This document shows positions 34,872 through 45,399 of a stretch of DNA of 64,000 nt, one piece after another. The DNA is from Arachis hypogaea (taxonomy: Eukaryota; Streptophyta; Magnoliopsida; Fabales; Fabaceae), in the NCBI RefSeq assembly GCF_003086295.3, contig NC_092051.1, positions 18,843,940 through 18,907,939 on the forward strand. Reading direction: 5' to 3'. The notes beneath the pieces are model-generated. The model saw only the letters and a list, made by a program, of their open reading frames with translations, was not told the DNA's origin and did not search any database. The position numbers and the translations under genes were made by a program. How positions within the stretch are numbered: position 1 is the first letter of the stretch; each line of letters begins with the position of its first letter.

Positions 34872-36188
34872 ATGGAGCCAAGAGGATTTGATCAACCCTT
34901 TAGGCAACAACACCCTCCAAGATATCATGGACAAAGACCATTCCACAATGCATACCAAGCTGATAGATATAGTGGACAATCTTATAACTACCAACAAGCC
35001 CCACTCTGTGCCTATAGACCACCCTCTCAACGTAGCTTTGAACCACCACACTCACAAGTTCCTTTTCACCATTCACCACCATATGATCCTTATTTACCCC
35101 AATCCCAATCCGATTACTCCCAAACATCACCACTTCCCTACGTACCATGTCCAAATCCATCACCTCCAGAATCACAAGCTCGCCTCAAGGAAATAGTAGA
35201 TCAACTTCAAACAACCCTTCATCAACTGGAGCAAGCAATAAGTCAATTATCTTCTAGATGTTCGGGCATTCAAGGACTTCCCACAACCCCATGTGGACAC
35301 TCTAATGAAGAGCGTAGCATGAAGGAGATACTAGAAACTCCAGTGGACAGAACAGAGCATGACGTCGTACTGGAACAAGTAGAGGAAGCTGTCATTATAG
35401 AAGAAGAAGAAGAGTTGGTTGAAGACTTAGGAGACGCTAAACTTCCATGGGAATCCAGAGTTGTGGAAAATTCTATCAAAGACGTTACAATTGATGCTAA
35501 GGAGGATAGTACACAACCCCCAAGGCAAGTCTTTTCTGAAGAACTAGACGGAATAATCCAAGAAGCAAATCTCCTTGATGATGATAGTCACAAGTCAAGT
35601 TCTCCTAGTAATGAATTTGCATCCGCAAGTGAATTCTCTGAGATTGAAGAACCTTATCCAAGTGAATACGAAGAAGATGCGGAGGTAGATTTCTCTCAAC
35701 CTCCAGCTTACGACTTGAGTGATAAGGAAGACATAGAAGACTTTGATCAGGACGATGTTGCATTTGAAGAATTCTGCAAGGAAGTGGAGAAATTCACAGA
35801 AGAGCACAAGGGAGTAGAACTTACAGAACCACTGGAAACACCTACCCCAAGACCATTACCACCTAATACAAGCTTCAAGTGGGTACAATCCTTAACTTTT
35901 ATCTTTACTTTTCCACTTGAATATGGTTTGCTTGAAACAGATGGCCAGCTTAGAGCTCTCTGCAGCTTTAAGAGTAAGAGGGAAATGGCTCGCACTCAGA
36001 GCTGGTGCACAAGGTTCAATAAGGTTCCACGCTTCAACTCGAAGTGCACGGATTGGCATCGTGTTCAATCAAATGGATCTCGGAAAACGTTTGGTTATCT
36101 TGGTGAGAATCTAATTTCTAAACTGCCCGGATGGAAAAATATAGATCAAGACGAAGGCGGATATAAAAGCAAAGTTTGGGATCCTTGA
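34872..36188 (+). CDS. Retrotransposon ORF1, acidic/Pro-rich 438-residue protein
   Basis: An open frame starts at ATG 34872, MEPRGFDQPFRQQHPPRYHG. Residues 1-105 are rich in Tyr, Pro, Gln and Ser. About 105-130 may form a short coiled coil (LKEIVDQLQTTLHQLEQAI). Residues 150-310 are strongly acidic with Glu/Asp runs. The last 90 residues become basic (KSKREMARTQSW). The position just after the PBS is that of gag, but there is no CCHC knuckle and I cannot assign a domain. The final basic part resembles a downstream region of complete Athila-type elements, suggesting an internal deletion fused 5' and 3' parts. Function is not assigned. Confidence 0.5.
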   Translation: MEPRGFDQPFRQQHPPRYHGQRPFHNAYQADRYSGQSYNYQQAPLCAYRPPSQRSFEPPHSQVPFHHSPPYDPYLPQSQSDYSQTSPLPYVPCPNPSPPESQARLKEIVDQLQTTLHQLEQAISQLSSRCSGIQGLPTTPCGHSNEERSMKEILETPVDRTEHDVVLEQVEEAVIIEEEEELVEDLGDAKLPWESRVVENSIKDVTIDAKEDSTQPPRQVFSEELDGIIQEANLLDDDSHKSSSPSNEFASASEFSEIEEPYPSEYEEDAEVDFSQPPAYDLSDKEDIEDFDQDDVAFEEFCKEVEKFTEEHKGVELTEPLETPTPRPLPPNTSFKWVQSLTFIFTFPLEYGLLETDGQLRALCSFKSKREMARTQSWCTRFNKVPRFNSKCTDWHRVQSNGSRKTFGYLGENLISKLPGWKNIDQDEGGYKSKVWDP

Positions 36189-38050
36189 ATCTATTCTAAC
36201 ATTCGTCACCCCGGGAGCCTGAGAATCTGTTTGAAGCTGCTCAGAAGCTTTACATGCCTAGTTTGGGACCCCGGAGGCTGTTGGCATTCCAAATATTGGT
36301 GGAGATTTCTGGATGAGTTTAAGCATAAGCCACCATAACAAGAAGCTCATCCAATGTCCAACTTAAGGACTTTAACTAAAAGTGCTAGGTGGGAGACAAC
36401 CCACCATGGTATGGTCGTTTCTTTTTCAGTTTTATTTCGTGTTATTTATTCTTTTTCAATTGAACCTGAATATTATTCATTAGCATTGCATACTGCATAA
36501 TTGCATAATTGCATATAAAAAAAAAGAGGGCGTGCGACGCGACCGCATTGCTCATGCGATCGCGTCAGTTGCGAAAACCACCTCCCACGCGTCTGCGTCA
36601 TTCACGCGGCCGCGTGATCTGGAAATCAGCGTAAAGATCCAACGCCCAGAAAGTTGGGCTAGAATCATGCAGCGGTTGTGCGTTTCGCACAAAACGACCC
36701 ACGCGGTCGCGTCCCTGACGCGATCGCGTCACTTGCACAACACCCATCCCACGCGATAGCGTGAGCGATGCGTTCGCGTCGCGCGGATATCATGGCACCC
36801 CAGTGGAGACAGAGAGTCGCACCGAAACGATGCTGGAATTGTGCGTTTAGCACAATTTCCAGCGACGCGATCGCGTGCCTCACGCGATCGCGTCATTCAT
36901 CCTTTTACCATTCCATGCGATCGCGCCACCCACGCGATCGCGTCAATCCCCATTCCACCCCAGCCACACGACCGCGTGCTCCACGCGATCGCGTGGATTC
37001 AAATTCATTAACCCCCCCCCCAGCCATCTCTCAGTCCCTTAGCTTAGTTCATACGCCTACCAGGTTCTGCCAAACGCCACTCTTTCAATTTGTAGTTAAT
37101 TGCATATTTTTCCGTTTATGTTCAGAATTAGGCTAGTTAGATATGCATGTTGTAGTGGATTCTAGGTGGTTAGGTAGCCTAGGATGTGGTTAGTGGATTT
37201 AGGCCTGTTTAATTGCGCTGTTCTTGCTACTTGTTTTATAATTTTTGCAATTCTGCTGTTGCTGTGATCTAAGTATTGTTCATATGATATTCTTACTGTT
37301 CATGCTGCTATTGCGACTGCTCTTTCATGTTCATATTATTTATATCTATTTGCAGTTTATTTTAATCTATATGAACTATTCTGCTTGCTGTTTATTTTCC
37401 GGGAACATCCAATTTTAGCCAGAATACTGCCCAATTTTCTGTAAATCGTTTTGATTCTCATTCATGTCTTGGTTTTGGCATTTTCAATTTTGCTTTCTTT
37501 AGCTTTCACCAAACCAATTCATGAATGCACGGGCCACCATTCTTATTCCTTTTGTTTCCCCGGTTTATAAATCACATTATTGATGATTTGAATTCAAATT
37601 TTCGTTATTGGTATATCCATATGAATCATCAACACCTTGATTTCCTTGCTTAAATATGAGTTGTCTGTTGCTTCAAATTGTGAAATTCTTGTTACTTAGA
37701 AACCAATCATCATACCGCTTACCTTAACTTTCTTTTTACTAACTCACTGATTTTTTATTTCTAACCTTGTTTTCAATTTAAAACCACTTTTAACTTTCTA
37801 ACACCCCCTCTGCTTTTTGACTCACTCTTCACTTTTACTTTTTAACTCAAGGCATGTTTATGGTTTTTCCTAATTAACATAAATTCTATTACTTTTTGGA
37901 TTGAAATTTCTCATCTCAGCTTTTTAATTCCGAACCAATCCAAAATACATAATTATTCAACTCATTTCATTATTCTACTGCTCCTTTGCCACTACGTGCT
38001 TATTTTGTTATTTGCCTACTTGTTTTCTTGTTTTTATTATATCCTAGATT
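36189..38050 (+). other. Retrotransposon non-coding middle region
   Basis: It includes GGTGGGAGACAACCCACCATGG near 36390, the CpG-motif block (36530-36990), and then about 1 kb of T-rich sequence ending in a splice-acceptor-like CTGTTTTTCAG at 38051-38061. No gene is seen. Confidence 0.5.
36530..36990. repeat. Block of paired ACGCGNNCGCGT palindromic motifs
   Basis: At least seven pairs of CpG-rich near-palindromic 10-12-mers (for example ACGCGATCGCGT, ACGCGGCCGCGT, ATGCGATCGCGT) are separated by 4-9 bp, with about 25-40 bp between pairs. The spacers hold no repeat. The same paired design is present in the LTR U3. Confidence 0.85.
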
Positions 38051-38899
38051 TCTGTTTTTCAGGAAGTCTGACACCCAAAGAAAAGGAAAAGGAAAGGCAA
38101 CAACTGGCAAACGGAAAAGAGGAGAATCCTCTATGTCTATCCTGGACATCATGCATGATGACTCCTGGCGGGAGAAACACTTTACCCCGCAGGAGAAGGC
38201 TGACCAGCTACTCCCTGCCACTAATCCCACTAAGTTTGCAAACAGACACTGCGAGCTGAAGTATCCGGTGTTTGCAACCTCCAGGAATCTGTACCTGGAG
38301 CGGACTCTGAAAATTCCGGAAGAACTCCAGCAATACACCTCCGATCAAATCAAACAAAGAGGCTGGTTCTTCCTGGAAAGAAACCTGACAGAGGTCAATG
38401 CTTCTTGGGTAAGAAAGTTTTACTGCAATTACTTCAAAACCTCCCTAGATGCAGTGAACCTAAGAGGGAAGCAAATACTGGTCACTGAAGAGGCCATTGA
38501 GGATATTCTGCAGTTTCAGCCTAAATCCGATCAGCTTGATGGTTACCAAAAGGCTGAGGAAGACATGCGCTTCATGAAGTTTGACTGGGATGCGGTCAAG
38601 GCAAGGATAGCCCTTGACCCGACTGTCCCATGGGTCATGGGTCAGAACACCACCATGCCTAAGGGAATCAAGCGAATATACTTAAATGATGAGGCTTGGC
38701 TCTGGCACCAGATCCTGAGCAGGCAGGCCCGGAGCAGGCTGTGCCACAGCAGGAGGCCCCACATCAGATTCAGGCTGCAGACCCAGAGGTTCCTATTCAG
38801 TCAGCACCTCCTCTGCAGCAGGTAGACCTTCAGACCACCACCACAGAGACTCCAACCACACATCATTCCAGTGATGACACTCCTTCACACCCTGCTTGA
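38051..38899 (+). pseudogene. Retrotransposon ORF2, putative plant transposon protein
   Basis: After an acceptor-like site the frame reads a Lys-rich start (KGKGKATTGKRKRGE). Conserved sequence of the Athila-associated plant transposon protein follows: ATSRNLYLERTLKIP at about 38275-38320, KQRGWFFLERNLTEVNASWV at about 38350-38410, and NLRGKQILVTEEAIEDILQF at about 38460-38520. The frame changes near 38700 to one encoding a Pro/Gln/Thr-rich tail ending at 38899, so a small deletion or frameshift separates core and tail. This protein class occupies the env-like position in related elements. Its biochemical role is unknown to me. Confidence 0.65.
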
Positions 38900-40635
38900 G
38901 TGAGCATCGAGGACGATGCTTTGTATTAAGTGTGGGGAGGTCGCCATCTCTGGCGTATTTTTTCTTGGTGAACCACTACAGACTCTTTTTATTTTATCTT
39001 ATTAATTTTTTGTATTTTGATTCTTATTTTTATTCCTCAGTACTCATACATTGCTCTTTTCATGTATTTTTACTCTATTTTCTGCATTTTGCACTTTAGT
39101 TCATATTTTAGCCAGTTAGTTTAGTTGCAATTCTAACTTATTAGCTATAGAATATGTGGATTAATTAGTATAGTTTACCCTTTTAGCATATGATAAGTTT
39201 GGTTTAAATTGAAAATAAAAAGGAAGTAAACTAGAGACTTTAACATAATAAAAACAATCCACACCTTGTATATATAGCATTACATGTTAGTTAGTTAACA
39301 ACATTTCATCAAAAAGAAACACTAAAACTTTAAAGCCACCCTAAGGTTTACATTGAGAATAATGGGAACTCTTAATTTTTCACTTGCATGACATATATAA
39401 CTGAGATATGATTTTTGAGCTAGAGAACACACAGCCTGTGAGTTTTGAGCTTAATTGTATGGTTACATTCAAACCATAATATTTTATTCCTGTGTGTTTT
39501 GCCCTTCTTTTTTATTCTGATGTTCTTTACTTTGTTTTAATCTATATGTCCAATTATAGAATATAGATACATACCAAGAAAGTGATTGAGGCCATTGTTT
39601 GATTTTAGCTCACTTATCCCAAAATTAGCCAACCTTTTACATCACCCTTGTTAGCCCCTTGAGCTTTTAATCCCCTCTTGTTCTATAAACCACAATACTA
39701 GCCTTAAGCAGAAAAACAAAAATTTCAAGTTGAATCCTTGAATAGCTTAAGATAGAAATTGTGTATTGTTTAAGTGTGGAGAACCTTATGGGAACATGGA
39801 TTATAGAAACAAAGGTAGAAAGTTAAAAAGAATAAAGACATTTCAAAATAAAAGTTTTGGGAAGCATGCTCATGTGAAATCAAAACAATTAAATTACCAT
39901 GTGCAGTTTTAAAAAAAAAATTAAATAAGAGGGATACAAAAATTCCCCAATTGCAAAATAAAAGGAATCAATGCACATGGGAAAAAGTTAAATTTAATAT
40001 ATGAGCTTGCAATACAAAGTGAGAAATTTTGGGTAAATAGGTAAAGAAACCTTTGAATTACAAAATATGTATGTTAGGTAAGATCTTAGACTAATCAAGG
40101 ATTCACTTATTAGCTCACTTAGCCTTATACATATACCCTTACCTTTACCTTGGCCCCATTATAACCTTAAACAAAGACCTCATGATTTTTATATGTCTGT
40201 ATTCTGTAATTGTTGATTGGTTAGATGAAGAACAAAGTTATAGAAAGTAAGGATAAAAAGAAGAATAGAGTGAGTAACCCAATAAACACTGAATGACTAG
40301 AGAGTAAACACAAAATCCAGTGAGGGTTCAATAGCTCATCAACATATATCTCTGCTTAAATTGTTAATTGTCTTGCAAGTTTGTACAATATTTTTCTTTC
40401 CCATCTCAATTGTAAAAGTGCTTTAACATTATCTAAGGTTTGGCTATGCATATATGATTCCTTGAGAATGTGAATTAATTCAACTACATGTAAGTTTTAT
40501 ATACAAGTGAATGACAATTAGAATTGCATGATTCATTTAGGTAGTTGCATTTAGAGTAGATTGCATTGCATGAGATTCTACCACTTTAACTTTAACCTTA
40601 CTCTTTATCTTGGATTTAGCATGAGTACATGCTAT
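38900..40635 (+). other. Retrotransposon 3' non-coding region with internal purine tracts
   Basis: AT-rich, no gene. TTAAGTGTGGGGAGG occurs at 38927-38940 and a variant TTTAAGTGTGGAGAA at 39770-39783, both matching the terminal purine tract at 40639-40654. Confidence 0.55.
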
Positions 40636-40638
40636 TGT

Positions 40639-40654
40639 TTAAGTGTGGGGAGGT
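40639..40654 (+). other. Polypurine tract before the 3' LTR
   Basis: TTAAGTGTGGGGAGGT abuts the LTR start at 40655, the position of the plus-strand primer in LTR elements. Confidence 0.75.
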
Positions 40655-41329
40655 TTATAAACCCATATTTTATGATATATTTTGTGCCTAATTTAAGTGA
40701 TTTATTCAATCCTTCACTCACTTATTCATGTTAATTGCATGGTTTTACTTTCCTTTCCTTATTATGTGGGATATGTGAAAAACATGTTTCCTATGCTTTA
40801 AGAATAATTATTTTAATTACCCTTTATTACCCTTCGATGCCGTGATTTGTGTGTTGAGTAGTTTCAGATCTTCTAAGGCAGGAATGACTTAAAAGATGGA
40901 AAGGAAACATACAAAAATGGAAGGAAAGCACAAAATGGAGTTTTTGAAGAAACTGGCAGCGACGCAAACGCGTGGGCGACGCGGCCGCATGCCTGGCGCG
41001 AAAAAACAGCGACGCGAACGCGTGACTGACGCGATCGCGCGCCACGAGAAAAACGCAAATGACGCGGACGCATGACCGAAGCGAACGCGTGATAAGGAAA
41101 ACTCCATATGACGCGACCGCGTGACCCACGCGGACACGTGACAGAGGCCACGCACCAGAAATTATAGAAAACACTCCCAGCGATTTCTGAAGCCCTTTTT
41201 GGCCCAGATCCAAGTACAGAAAGCACAGATTAGAGGTTATAAAATGGGAGAATGCATCCAGTCAAAAGAGAGTCTCCAATTATTTACTTTTGATGATTTA
41301 GATGTAGTTTTTAGAGAGAGGTTCTCTCC
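40655..41329 (+). repeat. 3' LTR, truncated to its first 675 bp
   Basis: Matches 33184-33859 with few differences, several of them C/T or G/A changes at CpG. Identity stops at GGTTCTCTCC (41329), where the sequence switches to the reverse complement of LTR position 34493. Confidence 0.9.
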
Positions 41330-43493
41330 GTCTTCTCAAGGAACTGCAGGAAAGTATGTTCTTATTATTGGTTATGAAGATTGTAAATTGAGGTTTTGAA
41401 AGTAAGGAGCAAGTAATTTAAATTGCAATTAAAATAAGTAAATGATTGTAAAATAAACTTTTGGTAAGGTATGAGAAATTGGAAGTCCTATCCTAGTTAT
41501 CCTTATCAATGGAGACGAGAATTGAATCTTAATCCCACTTAGTTAGCCTTTACTAAAGCAAGGGAAGATCAAGTGGATTAATTTGTCTGATCTTCAAGTT
41601 CTAGTCAATTCCTAAGAAAGGACTGGAATTATTGAAGTTCAATTCAATTAGCAAAGATAACAATTATCGATCACGTTGAGTTTGATAACTCCTGAGTTAC
41701 TGATTTCTTAACCAAGACCAAAAGGGGAAAAGTAAATCTACTCGAATAAAAATATCTTCAGGTTGGAAGTAACAGTAACATAAACAAAAGAGAGCAATCA
41801 TAAACTGAAATACCTCAAATAACATTAATTAAGAGAATTATCTGTAACATAGAAAAGTTCATAAATTAAATTGAGAAGATAATAAAAAGGAAAGTTGAAC
41901 CTGATAAAAAGGGGCAATCATGAAAGCGAGAAAAAATCCTAAATCCTAATCCTAAGAGAGAGAGAGGAGAGAACCTCTCTCTAAAAACTACATCTAAATC
42001 ATCAAAAGTAAATAATTGGAGACTCTCCTTTGACTGGATGCATTCCCCCATTTTATAACCTATAATCTGTGCTTTTTGTACTTGGATCTGGGCCAAAAAG
42101 GGCTTCAAAAATCGCTGGGAGCGTTTTCTGTAATTTCTGGTGCGTGGCCTCTGTCACGCGTCCGCGTGGAGTTTTCCTTATCACGCGTTCGCTTCGGTCA
42201 TGCGTCCGCGTCATCTGCGTTTTGCTCGTGGCGCGCGATCGCGTCAGTCACGCGTTCGCATCGCTGTCTTTTCGCGCCAGGCATGCGGCCGCGTCGCCCA
42301 CGCATTCGCGTCGCTGCCAGTTTCTTCAAAAACTCCATTTTGTGCTTTCCTTCCATTTTTGTATGTTTCCTTTCCATCCTTTAAGTCATTCCTGCCTTAG
42401 AAGATCTGAAACTACTCAACACACAAATCACGGCATCGAAGGGTAATAAAGGGTAATTAAAATAATTATTCTTAAAGCATAGGAAACATGTTTTTCACAT
42501 ATCCCACATAATAAGGAAGGAAAGTAAAACCATGCAATTAACATGAATAAGTGAGTGAAGGATTGAATAAATCACTTAAATTAGGCACAAAATATATCAT
42601 AAAATATGAGTTTATCAACCTCCCCACACTTAAACAATAGCATGTCCTCATGCTAAATCCAAGATAAAGGGTAAGGTTAAAGTTAAAGTGGTGGAATCTC
42701 ATGCAATGCAATCTACTCTAAATTCAACTACCTAAATGAATCATGCAATTCTAATTGTCATTCACTTGTATATAAAACTTGCATGTAGTTGAATTAATTC
42801 ACATTCTCAAGGAATCATATATGCATAGCCAAACCTTAGATAATGTTAAAGCACTTTTACAATTGAGATGGGAAAGAAAAATATTGTACAAACTTGCAAG
42901 ACAATTAACAATTTAAGCAGAGATATATGTTGATGAGCTATTGAATCCTCACTGGATTTTGTGTTTACTCTCTAGTCACTCAGTGTTTATTGGGTTAATC
43001 ACTCTATTCGTCTTTTTATCCTTACTTTCTATAACTTTGTTCTTCATCTAACCAATCAACAATTATAGAATACAGACATACAAATATCATGAGGTCTTTA
43101 TTTAAGGTTGTAATGGGGCCAAGGTAAAGGTAAGGGTATATGTATAAGGCTAAGTGAGCTAATAAGTGAATCCTTGATTAGTCTAAGATCTTACCTAACA
43201 TACATATTTTGTAATTCAAAGGTTTCTTTACCTATTTACCCAAATTTTCTCACTTTGTATTGCAAGCTCATATATTAAATTTAACTTTTGTCCCATGTAC
43301 ATTGATTCCTTTTATTTTGCAATTGGGGAATTTTTGTATCCCCTTATTTAAAAAATTATTTTTTTTAAATTGCACATGGTAATTTAATTTTTTTGATTTC
43401 ACATGAGCATGCTTCCCAAAACTTTTATTTTGAAATGTCTTTATTCTTTTTAACTTTTTACCTTTGTTTCTATAATCCATGTTCCCATAAGGT
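41330..43493 (-). repeat. Inverted copy of LTR plus 3' internal sequence
   Basis: 41330-42617 is the reverse complement of 34493-33184 (LTR lacking only its last about 157 bp). 42618-43493 is the reverse complement of 40654-39783. With 39783-41329 it forms an imperfect palindrome of about 3.7 kb. The LTR copy here lacks 22 bp at one CpG pair (near 42169). The right junction at 43493 is followed directly by the Ulp-gene exon. Confidence 0.9.
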
Positions 43494-45399
43494 CCAACGA
43501 CGCATTGACAGCCCATCGTCGCACTCGATCCTCATCATCCTCATCGAGCTTTCGCCCCTTTAGCGACGGATGCACCTTTATAAGAGTACACTGGGTAGGG
43601 TTCTTCTTCATCCGAGTCATTCTGAGTGAAGTCTGGTGGCTCGGTGAACTAGGTCTCTTGCAAGACGGCGTGGTTGGCATCACCGGTCTGCAGGGGCTTT
43701 GTGTACTGTAGTTGCTCAAGGTATTCCCATATTCTTTTGCTCTCCGGGTCTCGCATCGACAAGAAATCAGGGTTACTTCGTCAAAATCAACCAATGTCAG
43801 AGAAAAGTAACTTTTGTATGCATACATTTCCTAATTCCCTAACGAGCAAAGTAGACCCAAAAAAATATTTTTTGTATAGGAAACTTGTCCGTCGAATTTC
43901 CATTCTTGATGTTGCACTAGTGCTACGGAGAGTGTGCCTGCATCGGGAACTCTGAAGTCAGGTTTCTCATGGGGTGTGTTTTCTTGATTGAGGTTGTCGT
44001 TGGGGGTCTCCGAACTTGTTTTCTGTTGGTCAACTCCCTGGTGAAACAACCGGCCCCTCCTCTAAGCAAGAGGCTCATTGTCCTCATCATCATCTGGGCT
44101 CATTAGGAGATCTTTTTCTTCAAATGATTTTGGGTTGGACCTACGTGGTCGGTCCTTTTTAACCCCTCCCCCCCTTGTTTTTCTTGGTAGTTGACCTGCT
44201 TATCTATTTTATGCACATCGAATGTGTTACATAAAGAAACATTCAATTACGTTCAAATCAACCTTTTGAAAATACTTAAGCTAGTCCAGAATTTAATCCA
44301 TACACAACCATAAACGTATTCTCACTTTTGGGCTAGTTTTTTATCTCTCCGCGCGCCGTGAGCGTTTTCTAATTGGAGGTGGATCTGTTGTACTTCCAGT
44401 TGGTCGTCTTTCCATTGCTTCCTGCTCGCTCTCTCCACCGATGGAGCTCCCTCTTTGTAGAAATAGCGTGAATCAAATAAACAATACTAAAGTCAATTTA
44501 TTAATACGCTAAGTCGTAAATACGTGCTTACCCTTGGTGCAACCGAAGCTTTTCGTCCACGCTTTTGTTGTGTTTTTTTTTTGTGCTGCTTTTCTCCTTT
44601 CAACTTGAGGTGATCGGCCTTCTACGTCTTTATTTTTTTCCTTTCTATTCAAAAGGCCCCCCTGATTTAAGAAATGAAAAGAATCATGGATCAAAATCAA
44701 ATGCCCAAGTATCACTAACACAAAAACCATAAACACAAAAAAAACCATGGACATCTTAAGAAAACGGAGTCCTCCCACCTAACACATCTGAAATTGGAAA
44801 ACATATGTAGAAACAACCATTTAGCAAAGAAAAGAAACATCATGCTGCCTCTCAGAAGGAGCATCCACTAACATACTGGCATAAACTAACTGTTTTCTAG
44901 AAAGAAATGGGTACCTCAGAAATAATATATTGAGCCTTCTTTTCTAGACTTTCTGAGGTCCACGCAGCGAGCCTCAGAAATCGAAATTCAGTTGTTGTCC
45001 GTCTATGGAACCTCTTTTTGATGGCCATGTGGGATGGATTTTCGTCATCCAGGATTGGGAATGGATCGCCTACAACATTTCGATTCGTGAGTGCAAGGTA
45101 AAACATATATACCCAATGCTATTTGCATGAATATGCCTATGGTATACTAAGTAATTCGGAGAGCGGAACTTACCACTAGATGGAATGCCGAAAATGCATC
45201 CGATTAACTCGGCATTGAGGTGGATGTTCCCAACGTCGAGTATAAAAGTTCTTGTCTTAACCTCATACGACTCGGCCAAGTGAACCATGATTGCCTGCTT
45301 CACCGACCAATTCGGAACAAGCCTCAAGAATCCGAATCTGATTTCATCAATCTCCACAAGCTTCTCAATTTCGTTGTTTCTAGTTAGCTTGCTCATCAT
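43494..45399 (-). pseudogene. MULE-2 PMD/Ulp1-type gene, N-terminal half
   Basis: Minus-strand exons, in gene order, are 45399 to about 45175 (MMSKLTRNNEIEKLVEIDE...NIHLNAELIGCIFGIPSSG, with a GTAAG donor), about 45070-44913 (GDPFPILDDENPSHMAIKKR...KKAQYIISE), smaller basic exons near 44600 and 44400, about 44150-43850 (RPRRSNPKSFEEKDLLMSPD, then GVDQQKTSSETPND), and about 43780-43494 (MRDPESKRIWEYLEQLQYTK; DDEDRVRRWAVNASLD). The first two exons resemble the plant-mobile-domain-like region of such genes. Reading switches frame near 43560, and a TAG lies in the 43650-43700 segment. The last exon stops at the LTR complex and continues at 33183, so it was one gene. Confidence 0.75.

Larger units (their letters stand above)
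33184..41329 (+). mobile_element. Athila-like non-autonomous LTR retrotransposon
   Basis: A 1,467-bp 5' LTR (TG...CA) is followed by a tRNA-Asp PBS, a 6-kb internal region, a purine tract AAGTGTGGGGAGG and a truncated 3' LTR (675 bp). Internally there are only an acidic/Pro-rich ORF (34872-36188) and an ORF of the putative plant transposon protein family (38051-38899). No protease, RT, RNase H or integrase motif is readable, so it needs help in trans. It lies in a coding exon of the MULE-2 Ulp gene. The usual right boundary is missing because the 3' LTR runs into an inverted copy. Confidence 0.8.

Noticed and set aside
37986..38100. Signal peptide-like start of the ORF beginning at 37986
   Set aside because: The hydrophobic stretch is T-rich sequence upstream of an acceptor-like CTGTTTTTCAG; homology starts only after it.
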